NCBI GenBank assembly: GCA_019307645.1
Contig: JAFDJF010000110.1
Span: 1-10,310 of the forward strand
Reading direction: 5' to 3'
DNA length: 10,310 bases
DNA from: Deltaproteobacteria bacterium
Lineage (GTDB): Bacteria; Desulfobacterota; DSM-4660; Desulfatiglandales; Desulfatiglandaceae
Shown here: piece by piece, positions 1 to 6,360 of the stretch
Layout: each line of letters starts with the position of its first letter
How positions within the stretch are numbered: the stretch's first letter is position 1
Translations under genes and position numbers: made by a program
Notes under the pieces: model-generated
Database searches by the model: none
Seen by the model: the letters and a program-made list of their open reading frames with translations, nothing else
What the model was told of the DNA's origin: nothing

Positions 1-850
1 CCCCGTGAAACTCAATAAAAAGTGTGGGAGAAACCTTCAGTCCCAGATCCTTTTCTTTATTGATAAGGGCGACACATTCAGGGGCCAGGAGTTCCAATGA
101 AGCCGGGTCCAGCCCAAACCGCTTAATTCCAAATACTGCCGCAGCAGCAGTTTCAACGCTTGGAAAGGTTACGATAACCGTAGAAAACTCTTCCTGCAAA
201 CCTCTCAAACGAACCGTTGCCTCAACCACAATCCCAAGGGTCCCTTCGGATCCCACAAAAAGATTAATCAGATCATAACCGGAAGAGGTCTTGGCGGATC
301 GGCTTCCGATCTCCAAAATCTCACCATTTGCCAGGACAACCACCAACCGCAGGACATTGGCCCTGCTTGATCCGTACTTAACAGTCCTGATCCCGCTGGC
401 ATTGTTTGCCAGCATCCCTCCAATCGTAGCCCTGGCACCGGGATCGGGCGGGAAAAACAGCCCTTTGTGTCTTAATTTTTCATTTAAATCCTGATAGATA
501 ACACCCGGCTCCACATCCGCCTGGAAATCGGCCTCCCTAATGTCCAGAATCCGCTCCATCTGTGAAAAGTCAAGTACCAGCCCCCCGAGAACAGGAATCG
601 GATTCCCTTCAACACTTGTGCCGCCCCCCCAGCCCGTGACAGGGATCAGATGTTCATTGGCATATTCCAATATCTTTGAGACCTCGATTCTGCTATTCGG
701 CCATATTACGGCCTCCGGTCGGCTGGGGGGATGATGAGATTGATCTTTGGAGTGAAGTTCAAGATTGGATTCGCCCATAGAAAACCGGCCGTATCCAACC
801 AGGGATTCCAAGTGTATGATATCATTTTGTCTAAGACGATTTAATTTCAT
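1..850 (-). CDS. FAD-linked oxidase, GlcD / D-lactate dehydrogenase type (partial, C-terminus off the left edge)
   Basis: This is an open frame of 283 codons that begins at an ATG at 850 and runs off the window without a stop. An AGAGG ribosome site lies at 856-860, five bases upstream. The product matches the FAD_binding_4 (PCMH-type) fold of glycolate oxidase subunit GlcD and D-lactate dehydrogenases. Visible signatures are the FAD pyrophosphate loop GWGGGTSVEGN (residues 73-83), GGMLANNASG (144-153), KYGSSRANVLRLVVVLANGE (158-177) and GYDLINLFVGSEGTLGI (191-207). The family is usually about 455-470 residues, so roughly 60% is present and the substrate-binding FAD-oxidase C domain has only begun. 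In this family such enzymes oxidise a 2-hydroxy acid to a 2-oxo acid and pass electrons to the respiratory chain, often through an Fe-S partner. The substrate cannot be read from this fragment. The SVEGN variant of the usual SLEGH loop is a small departure. It is divergent from the TPR gene to its right. Confidence 0.9.
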   Translation of the reverse strand, partial: MKLNRLRQNDIIHLESLVGYGRFSMGESNLELHSKDQSHHPPSRPEAVIWPNSRIEVSKILEYANEHLIPVTGWGGGTSVEGNPIPVLGGLVLDFSQMERILDIREADFQADVEPGVIYQDLNEKLRHKGLFFPPDPGARATIGGMLANNASGIRTVKYGSSRANVLRLVVVLANGEILEIGSRSAKTSSGYDLINLFVGSEGTLGIVVEATVRLRGLQEEFSTVIVTFPSVETAAAAVFGIKRFGLDPASLELLAPECVALINKEKDLGLKVSPTLFIEFHG

Positions 851-931
851 GGAAACCTCTGGATTTTTGACCACAACTCCCCTTGTTAATCAATTCTGAT
901 GGTCCCGTATAAGTCAGAAAACACCATTTCT

Positions 932-1027
932 CGTCATTCCGGCGGAGCCTGTCCTCGACTCCGATCGGGGAGCCGGAATCCAGTTATATCAACATGTTCT
1001 GGATGCCGGATCAGGTCCGGCACGACG
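932..1027. repeat. REP-like palindromic intergenic repeat with nested inverted repeats
   Basis: The outer arms CGTCATTCCGG (932-942) and CCGGCACGACG (1017-1027) are inverted repeats with two mismatches. Nested inside are CCGGAATCCAG (973-983) and CTGGATGCCGG (999-1009), also inverted with two mismatches, around a 15-base AT-rich loop. The 943-972 stretch is asymmetric and GC-rich and looks like an insertion in the left arm. The GC content stands out against AT-rich flanks. Dispersed elements built on CGTCATTCCGGC...GCCGGAATCCAG are known to be common in intergenic DNA of many proteobacteria. Whether this one has further copies in the genome cannot be judged here. Possible roles are a hairpin in the 5' leader of the oxidase transcript or simply a nonautonomous mobile repeat. 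Confidence 0.75.
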
Positions 1028-1180
1028 ATTTCGCATTTTTTACGGAATTGTCAATTCTTATTCTTTTCATTCTATCATAATGAGATAATTTTGTCCGTTT
1101 TCAGGATATCCCTACCCGACTTTTTTTCGATATTAGGGTGAAAAGTCATGGAACCAGTGGAAATAATACAAGGAATTAGT

Positions 1181-1209
1181 TTGACTTTGGGTGGTTCAGG
1201 TTGTATTTT
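1181..1209 (+). promoter_or_regulatory. Sigma70-like promoter candidate for the TPR lipoprotein operon
   Basis: A -35 like TTGACT (1181-1186, 5 of 6 to consensus) is followed by exactly 17 bases and a -10 like TATTTT (1204-1209, 4 of 6). Transcription would start near 1216, giving a leader of about 70 bases before the ATG at 1287. The spacing is ideal and the site lies just upstream of a well-formed gene start, but one promoter-like match in AT-rich DNA is not proof. Confidence 0.45.
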
Positions 1210-1270
1210 ATGGTTCAAATTGGTATTGTTAGTTATTTTTGTTGTGCTTTCGGCTTTAAATTGGGTAACA

Positions 1271-1277
1271 GGAGGAG
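1271..1277 (+). promoter_or_regulatory. Ribosome binding site of the TPR lipoprotein gene
   Basis: GGAGGAG sits nine bases before the ATG at 1287. This strong Shine-Dalgarno match fixes the start just ahead of a lipoprotein signal peptide. Confidence 0.8.
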
Positions 1278-1286
1278 AAAACAAAA

Positions 1287-3605
1287 ATGAAGCTGGGCAG
1301 ACACAAAACGAAATTACTCCGGGTTATATTTGTCTTATTCCTGTTTGTATTTGCTATAGGATGTGCCACCAAAGAAGAAAAAGAGGCCAAACACCATGAA
1401 AGGGCATCGCAATATATTGAAAAAGGAGAGCTCAAGAAGGCAGTGATTGAACTTAAAAATGTTGTTCAGCTAAATCCGGAAAACGATGCTGCCTATTACG
1501 AACTGGGAGAAACTTATTTGAAACTGAAACAGGGCCAGGAGGCCTTTCAATCCTTTTCCCGTGCAGCAGCCATTAATCCGGACAACCTGGAGGCCCAACT
1601 GAAAACCGGTCAGATATTGCTCTTGGGGAAAAGGCCGGAAGAGGCAAAGCAAAAGGCCGAGGAGGTTTTAAAAAAATCACCGGAAAACATTAAGGCCCTG
1701 ATCCTTCTTTCGGGTGTTCAAATTCAGGAAAAGGACATTGATACCGCACTGAAAACCCTGGAAAAGGGTGCCTCTGTTGATCCCAACAATGCTAAGATCC
1801 ACCTCTCGCTAGGGCAGTTGTTTCTGCTGAAGAAAGATCTTGATCAAGCCCAAAAGGAATATAAAAAGGCAAAATCACTCGAACCTTTATCCCCCACTCC
1901 ATATATCGCTTTGGCCCGGATCTACAGCTCCCAAAAAAAATGGGATGAGGCTGAAGCGGAACTGAAAGAAATGATCAATGCATCCGGGGCAGAGTACCGG
2001 AACCGTTATGTACTTGCCCGTTTCTATGAAAGCAGGAAGAAATGGGAACTGGCAGAAAAGATTTATGTGGAAACAGCGGATTCAGCACCTGAGGAAGACG
2101 TGGCCCCCTTATTAAATCTAGGGGGGTATTACATCCGAAGGAAATCATTTGATAAGGCGCTGGAGGCGCTACAGAAGGCGGCTGCAATAAAGGAAGATGA
2201 CCTTAACATCCTTGTGGGAATTGCCCAGATATATCTTGAGTCCAAACAGATAAAGAACGCCAGTGACACGCTTGACAAGGTCCTGGCAAAAGATAACGGA
2301 CACGTGGAAGCAAATTTCTTAAAAGGAAGAATATATTTACTGAATAAGGACTTCGACAATGCCCTGCCACTGTTTGATTTGACGGTCAGAGAAAGGCCCC
2401 AAAATGCCGTGGCTCATTATTTCAAGGCCCTTTGCCTGGTGGAGAAAGGGGAAACCAGACTTGCACAGGAGCACCTGCTGAAGGCGGTGGAATTGAATTC
2501 GCAACTGGTGGACGCCAGGTTGATCCTGGCAGAGTTTTCCCTGCGAGGACGGAACAAAGACCTGGCACGGCAGCAGATCGACGCTGTCTTGAAACAGGAT
2601 CCGGGCAATATAAGAGCCCTCATGTTACAGGGGAATTTAAGAATCCTGGAAAAAGACCCAACTGGCGCCGAGACTGCCTTTAAAAAAGTAATCGAAAAGG
2701 ACCCGGATTATGCTCCCGGATACTTCAGGCTGGGACTGCTTTACAATCTAATGGGGCGTCAAGAAGACGCCCTCAAAAACCTGGAAAAGGCACTGGCGTT
2801 AGACCCGAAACAGATGGATGCACTGGCGCTGGCAGCAGGCATCTACACAAAGAATAAAGAATATGATAAGGCAATCCGCATCTGTGAAAGGTGGAAAGAG
2901 GAAGCGAAAGAAAATCCCACCCGGCTGGCTATGATTGAATATATGCAAGGGAATATTGCCCTTGACAAAAAAGATGTAGCAAAGGCACGGCATCATTTTG
3001 AGAAGGCCATCACGACTGATGCCAACATCCTTTCCGCATATGTAGCCCTGGCAAAGTTGTATATACAGGAAGACAATATCGAGGGGGCCATTTCTCAATA
3101 TGAGGCTATCCTGGAAAAAAATCCTTATTCTCTTGCAGGGTATATGGGACTGGGAACCATCTATGATCAACAGGGCGATGGAAAAAAGGCTGAAGACAAC
3201 TATAGAAAGGCCCTGGCAATAAAAAGTGATTTCGCTCCTGCTGCCAACAATCTGGCATGGAACCTTCTGGAAAGAGGGGGAAACATTGATGAGGCACTTG
3301 GTTTTGCTCAGATTGCCAAAGAGCAAATGCCCAAAAATCCGTCTGTGATGGATACTCTGGGATGGGTCTATTACCGAAAAAGCAGTTATCTAAACGCCAT
3401 CGCTGAATTTCAGGACAGCCTGGCGCTTAAACCGGAAAATCCGATAATTAATTATCATCTGGGTATGGCATATTTCAAAAACAACCAGCATGATGCAGCA
3501 AGAGAGTCACTGAAAAAGGCCTTGAAAATTGACCCGGATTTCAAAGGATCTGAAGAAGCACGCAGGGTCCTGAAAGAAATCAATGCATCACCCGAACCGA
3601 GTTAG
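1287..3605 (+). CDS. TPR-repeat lipoprotein, 772 aa (PrsT-like architecture)
   Basis: The N-terminus is a lipoprotein signal: basic residues 2-12, a hydrophobic stretch 13-24 and lipobox AIGC, with Cys26 as the predicted lipidated residue. Ala at +2 gives no inner-membrane retention signal, so outer-membrane anchoring facing the periplasm is inferred. From about residue 36 to 760 the protein is almost entirely tetratricopeptide repeats. Roughly 20-21 units of about 34 residues can be followed, with the usual small and aromatic positions and many helix-ending DP, NP or SP turns, for example NPEN (63-66), DPNN (165-168), DPDY (472-475) and DPDF (749-752). There is no catalytic domain. TPR arrays act as protein-docking scaffolds. 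Length, lipidation and the C-terminal NNLAWNLLE and DTLGWVYYRK units resemble the PrsT lipoproteins (PEP_TPR_lipo) of exosortase/PEP-CTERM exopolysaccharide loci, but no exosortase or polysaccharide gene is in view, so I do not assign the name. The next gene, 35 bases on, is a receiver-only response regulator and is probably cotranscribed. Confidence 0.9.
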   Translation: MKLGRHKTKLLRVIFVLFLFVFAIGCATKEEKEAKHHERASQYIEKGELKKAVIELKNVVQLNPENDAAYYELGETYLKLKQGQEAFQSFSRAAAINPDNLEAQLKTGQILLLGKRPEEAKQKAEEVLKKSPENIKALILLSGVQIQEKDIDTALKTLEKGASVDPNNAKIHLSLGQLFLLKKDLDQAQKEYKKAKSLEPLSPTPYIALARIYSSQKKWDEAEAELKEMINASGAEYRNRYVLARFYESRKKWELAEKIYVETADSAPEEDVAPLLNLGGYYIRRKSFDKALEALQKAAAIKEDDLNILVGIAQIYLESKQIKNASDTLDKVLAKDNGHVEANFLKGRIYLLNKDFDNALPLFDLTVRERPQNAVAHYFKALCLVEKGETRLAQEHLLKAVELNSQLVDARLILAEFSLRGRNKDLARQQIDAVLKQDPGNIRALMLQGNLRILEKDPTGAETAFKKVIEKDPDYAPGYFRLGLLYNLMGRQEDALKNLEKALALDPKQMDALALAAGIYTKNKEYDKAIRICERWKEEAKENPTRLAMIEYMQGNIALDKKDVAKARHHFEKAITTDANILSAYVALAKLYIQEDNIEGAISQYEAILEKNPYSLAGYMGLGTIYDQQGDGKKAEDNYRKALAIKSDFAPAANNLAWNLLERGGNIDEALGFAQIAKEQMPKNPSVMDTLGWVYYRKSSYLNAIAEFQDSLALKPENPIINYHLGMAYFKNNQHDAARESLKKALKIDPDFKGSEEARRVLKEINASPEPS

Positions 3606-3640
3606 GAGGAACTTTTCACAATTTTTGCGAGGATATTACG

Positions 3641-4027
3641 ATGAAAAAAACTCCCCAGAAAAAAACAATTTTGGTTATCGAAGACGATCCGGATGTCCTC
3701 TCAACGGTCATTAAACAGTTAGATTATTTTGGTTACGAGGTCATCGCCGCTTCGGACGGCATGGATGGAATGAAAAAAGTGGACGCAGGCGGGTATGACC
3801 TGGTGATTACGGACATTGTCATGCCTTACATAAGCGGGGTGGGAGTAGTAACGGCACTCAAAAAGAAAATGCCGCATATCCCGGTCATAGCCATGACCGG
3901 CTATGGTAAGGAACCCGAATCAGCCGCAATGGAACAAAAAGCGGACATTGTACTCGCTAAGCCAATCAAGATGTCCGACCTGAAGGAACACATAGAAGCG
4001 CTTCTATCATCCAAAGAAAACCGGTAG
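3641..4027 (+). CDS. Receiver-only response regulator (CheY/Spo0F-like), 128 aa
   Basis: This is a single REC domain with no output domain. All the key residues are present: acidic pocket Glu14-Asp15-Asp16, phosphoacceptor Asp58 in VITDIVMP (55-62), switch Thr86 in IAMTGYG (83-89) and Lys107 in the KP pair (107-108). It should therefore be phosphorylated by a histidine kinase and signal by protein-protein contact. Only a short tail follows the domain. A CGAGGA ribosome site lies at about 3628-3633, seven bases before the ATG. It starts 35 bases after the TPR lipoprotein stop on the same strand, so a shared transcript is likely. The sequence after Asp58 (MPYISGVG) and the GYG after the switch Thr resemble receivers attached to hybrid kinases and NtrC-type regulators more than chemotaxis CheY. 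No partner kinase is in the window. A functional link between this cytoplasmic protein and the periplasmic lipoprotein is suggested only by gene order. Confidence 0.92.
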   Translation: MKKTPQKKTILVIEDDPDVLSTVIKQLDYFGYEVIAASDGMDGMKKVDAGGYDLVITDIVMPYISGVGVVTALKKKMPHIPVIAMTGYGKEPESAAMEQKADIVLAKPIKMSDLKEHIEALLSSKENR

Positions 4028-4041
4028 ATCAAAACTTCTCT

Positions 4042-4107
4042 TTTGACCTTCCACCTTGTACCTTTAAAGAAAGGTATAAGGTTTAAGGTATACGGTTTAC
4101 GGTTAAG
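4042..4107. repeat. Seven-base GGTNNNN arrays, three units on the minus strand then five on the plus strand
   Basis: Reading the plus strand, 4042-4062 is three 7-base units ending in ACC (TTTGACC, TTCCACC, TTGTACC), that is GGTNNNN on the minus strand. After a ten-base turn the orientation flips, and 4073-4107 is five in-phase GGTNNNN units, such as GGTATAA (4073-4079) and GGTATAC (4087-4093). The variable four bases are mostly A, T and C. The flip creates ACCTTT...AAAGGT, a small hairpin just downstream of the response-regulator stop, which might help end transcription. No U-run follows, so a terminator is not claimed. Confidence 0.75.
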
Positions 4108-4126
4108 GAAAAGGTCCATTTATACT

Positions 4127-4274
4127 ATAGTGTCTGAACGAAAACTAAGATTTTTCGTCGAGATCAAGACGGGCGAATATTTTAACCGCAGGAATATATT
4201 GGAATATTTCGAGGATTAAAATTTGAGCCCAACGCAGATATCGGCGAAAAAGACAGTTTTCGTTCGGGCACTAT
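4127..4274. mobile_element. MITE-like 148-bp hairpin element with terminal inverted repeats
   Basis: The ends 4127-4146 and 4255-4274 are inverted copies that agree at 18 of 20 positions, sharing ATAGTG at the tips and GAACGAAAACT inside. Both mismatches would be G-U pairs in plus-strand RNA. The similarity continues inward with small gaps (TTTTTCG near 4152-4158 against CGAAAAA near 4244-4250, then GATC/GATATC and GGGC/GCCC). The middle (AATATTTTAACC near 4176-4187 and GGATTAAAATTT near 4212-4223) is again roughly complementary, so almost the whole element can fold into one long hairpin. It has no coding capacity. The tips can be read as TA-GTG...CAC-TA, the TA-flanked form left by IS630/Tc1-mariner-type transposition. 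That relationship is inference, since TA is self-complementary and could be part of the repeat itself. Confidence 0.8.
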
Positions 4275-4308
4275 TTAACCTTATACCTTGCACCGTATAC
4301 CTTAGACC
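4274..4308 (-). repeat. Seven-base GGTNNNN array, five minus-strand units
   Basis: Five in-phase units read on the plus strand as TTTAACC (4274-4280), TTATACC (4281-4287), TTGCACC (4288-4294), GTATACC (4295-4301) and TTAGACC (4302-4308). This is the mirror image of the plus-strand array at 4073-4107 on the other side of the hairpin element, so the two arrays can pair with each other. It ends ten bases before the stop codon of the convergent dehydrogenase/hydratase gene. Confidence 0.75.
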
Positions 4309-4317
4309 ACTTCTCCA

Positions 4318-6291
4318 TTAGAACTTGGGCTTACGTCTGTACATGAGTGCGGTAATGCCCTCATTTGCTTCTTCAGACAGGATCACCGGCGGAAAGCTCG
4401 CCCCTTCATAGACGATCGCCGTCTGTTGATCCGCCTGGGCGCCGTAGTACATCACCCGTTTGGCAATACCCTGACCCAGACTCCCCCTGTCAGCAAGGGC
4501 CCCGGCCATTTCAGCAACCTTGTCATTGAACTCTTTGGGGTCTGCCACCGCATTTATCAACCCCCATTCAAGGGCCTTATCCGGCGTGATGCTCTGACCG
4601 GTCAGCACCATCTCCTTGGCACGTGCAAGTCCGATCAGTCGGGTTACACGCTGCGTGCCCCCGGTGCCGGGGAACAACCCCAGATTCGCCTCGGCAAAGC
4701 CAATGACCGCCCTGCTGCCGGCTATCCTCATATCGCAGGCAACGGCAAGCTCCAGGCCCCCGCCCATGCAAGCGCCGTTTATTGCGGCAACCACCGGCTT
4801 GCTCATTGTCTCAAGGCGGTTAAGTAAATTCTGTATCGGAGGCAGCACCTCCACCATCATTCGGGTATCTCCCGAGCCAAACATGGACACATCTGCCCCG
4901 GCACAGAAGACCTTCCCGGCTCCGGTAATGACCAGACATTTGGCGTTATCATCCGCCTCAAACACGTCCAGGGCCTTGCCGATCTCTGTATAGCAATCAA
5001 GGTTAAGGGAATTTGCCCGCGTGGGACGATTGATCGTTATGGTGGCAACCCGGCTTTCCTTATCCGCGTGGTACTTGATCAGCTCGTATTCCCCGGGGCC
5101 ATAGCTGTAAATGCCTTCACCTGTTTTCCTTCCAAGCTTGCCTTCGTCAACCAGACCGGCAAGCCAGGGAGATACCGCATACCTTTCTTCCTTGTACATC
5201 TCATACAGTCTGTTGACCTCATTGACCACACAGTCAAGGCCAATGCTGTCTGCGATCCTCAGTAAGCCCCTCGGAAAACCAAGGCCCACTCCGCAGCTTA
5301 AGTCCACTTCCTCTTTGGTCATAAAACCATTTTCAACCATCTTGGCTGTATCGTTGATCAGGGGGCCAAACACCCGGATGGGGTCAAAATTCCTCGCAGC
5401 CTTAAACGGAATCTCCACCTTCCCTTTGGTCCAGTCATAAAAACCTTTCCCCACCTTGACGCCCAGTTCCCCCGCGTCGTACATTTTCTGGATGATCGGG
5501 GAATTCCTGTAGCTCTCTCCCAGTTTCTCCTGAAGGTAAGGGCCTATCTTCTGGTGCAGCTCAATTCCGCCACCGCCGAGGACGTCTGAAAGCTCAAACA
5601 TGCCCATGGGCATGCCCATCCTGTATTTCAACGCAGCATCCACTTCCACCTTGTCGGCGCCTTCCAAGTCATGGGCCCATACACTCTCATTGATCATGAC
5701 CATCAGGATCCGGGTGGTCACAAAGGCGGCCGTGTCTTTCCGGCACACCACAGTTATCCTGCGGATCTGCTTGCTGAACGCCTCGGTAATCTTGATGGTT
5801 TCTTCGTTTGTCTCATCACCGTAGATAATCTCCAGAAGCGGCATGCTTCCCGGAGGATTAAAAAAATGAACGCCGATGACCCTTTCAGGCTCAGGGATGG
5901 CTGATGCAATCTCACTGATCAGAAACGCAGACGTGTTGGTGCCGAATATGGCATGCTTGGGGGCATATTCATAGGCCTCTTTGAATACCGCATGCTTAAA
6001 CTCCATGACCTCGGTAATCGCCTCAACAATATAGTCCGCATCTTTAACAGCCTCTTTCATATCCGTTGTAAATACCACCTTCCCAAACAGTTCATCCTTC
6101 TGCTCTTCGGTCAGCTTCTTCTTCTTGACTCTCTTGCTCAGGTGGGTGTCAATTATCTTTCGCCCCGCATCCAGAAACTTGTCTTCAATATCTCGGACCT
6201 TTACATTAAATCCGCACTCCGCACACAGAAGCCCTATCTGTGACCCCATAACGCCTGCGCCTAAAATCGTTACGTTCTTTAATTCCGGCAT
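4318..6291 (-). CDS. 3-hydroxyacyl-CoA dehydrogenase / enoyl-CoA hydratase fusion, 657 aa
   Basis: This is a bifunctional beta-oxidation-type enzyme with the dehydrogenase first and the crotonase last, opposite to FadB. Residues 1-185 form the NAD-binding Rossmann domain (ILGAGVMG, 9-16). Dehydrogenase residues matching the human enzyme are Ser121, His142 in VHFFNPP and Glu154. Two C-terminal dehydrogenase domains follow to about residue 400, each with a GRKTGEGIYSY or GVKVGKGFYDW type motif. The crotonase domain spans about 405-657, with oxyanion loop FCAGAD (462-467), GACMGGGLEL (506-515), and both catalytic glutamates, Glu514 and Glu534. The usual KDTPGFxxNR segment here reads KDTAAFVTTR (185-194), replacing a conserved active-site Asn with Thr193. 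The chosen start (6291) has GGGAGG five bases upstream; an ATG at 6306 overlaps that ribosome site and is less likely. It lies downstream of, and probably in an operon with, a second crotonase. Fusions in this order are known from archaea and from some anaerobes. The exact acyl-CoA substrate is unknown. Confidence 0.92.
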   Translation of the reverse strand: MPELKNVTILGAGVMGSQIGLLCAECGFNVKVRDIEDKFLDAGRKIIDTHLSKRVKKKKLTEEQKDELFGKVVFTTDMKEAVKDADYIVEAITEVMEFKHAVFKEAYEYAPKHAIFGTNTSAFLISEIASAIPEPERVIGVHFFNPPGSMPLLEIIYGDETNEETIKITEAFSKQIRRITVVCRKDTAAFVTTRILMVMINESVWAHDLEGADKVEVDAALKYRMGMPMGMFELSDVLGGGGIELHQKIGPYLQEKLGESYRNSPIIQKMYDAGELGVKVGKGFYDWTKGKVEIPFKAARNFDPIRVFGPLINDTAKMVENGFMTKEEVDLSCGVGLGFPRGLLRIADSIGLDCVVNEVNRLYEMYKEERYAVSPWLAGLVDEGKLGRKTGEGIYSYGPGEYELIKYHADKESRVATITINRPTRANSLNLDCYTEIGKALDVFEADDNAKCLVITGAGKVFCAGADVSMFGSGDTRMMVEVLPPIQNLLNRLETMSKPVVAAINGACMGGGLELAVACDMRIAGSRAVIGFAEANLGLFPGTGGTQRVTRLIGLARAKEMVLTGQSITPDKALEWGLINAVADPKEFNDKVAEMAGALADRGSLGQGIAKRVMYYGAQADQQTAIVYEGASFPPVILSEEANEGITALMYRRKPKF

Positions 6292-6296
6292 ATTAT

Positions 6297-6302
6297 CCTC
6301 CC
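6297..6302 (-). promoter_or_regulatory. Ribosome binding site that fixes the start at 6291
   Basis: Minus-strand GGGAGG lies five bases before the ATG at 6291. The earlier in-frame ATG at 6306 sits immediately upstream of this site, so the site could not serve it, and no comparable site precedes it. This supports the 657-residue protein. Confidence 0.75.
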
Positions 6303-6360
6303 TCATTATTCTTTTGGATCTGTTTTCTTGTCATGTAATACACGACTACAAAACTGGTGT

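Larger units (their letters stand above)
851..1286. other. Divergent intergenic region, 436 bases
   Basis: This is the gap between the start of the FAD oxidase (minus strand) and the start of the TPR lipoprotein (plus strand). It contains a palindromic REP-like repeat (932-1027), an AT-rich stretch (about 1030-1140), a sigma70-like promoter (1181-1209) and the ribosome site of the TPR gene (1271-1277). I see no convincing gene, tRNA or riboswitch. An 83-codon frame beginning at 1148 overlaps the TPR start by more than 100 bases and contains the promoter candidate, so I treat it as noncoding. Confidence 0.7.

Noticed and set aside
1148..1399. An 83-codon plus-strand frame with a hydrophobic stretch
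   Set aside because: It overlaps the well-supported TPR gene start by over 100 bases in another frame, has no ribosome site, contains the promoter candidate and has no family resemblance.
2799..3326. A 175-codon minus-strand frame inside the TPR gene
   Set aside because: It is antisense to a regular TPR array, and its composition follows from the complement of the repeat codons. It has no ribosome site or recognisable domain.
4060..4076. ACCTTT...AAAGGT as an intrinsic terminator for the response regulator
   Set aside because: The stem is short and AT-rich, and no T-run follows. It is more simply explained by the flip in orientation of the 7-base repeats.
4042..4308. CRISPR array
   Set aside because: The units are seven bases long with no 20-40 base repeats or spacers and no cas genes in view.
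4426..4993. Overlapping plus-strand frames of 125-133 codons within the fusion gene
   Set aside because: They are antisense shadows of the crotonase domain, whose catalytic motifs read clearly on the minus strand.
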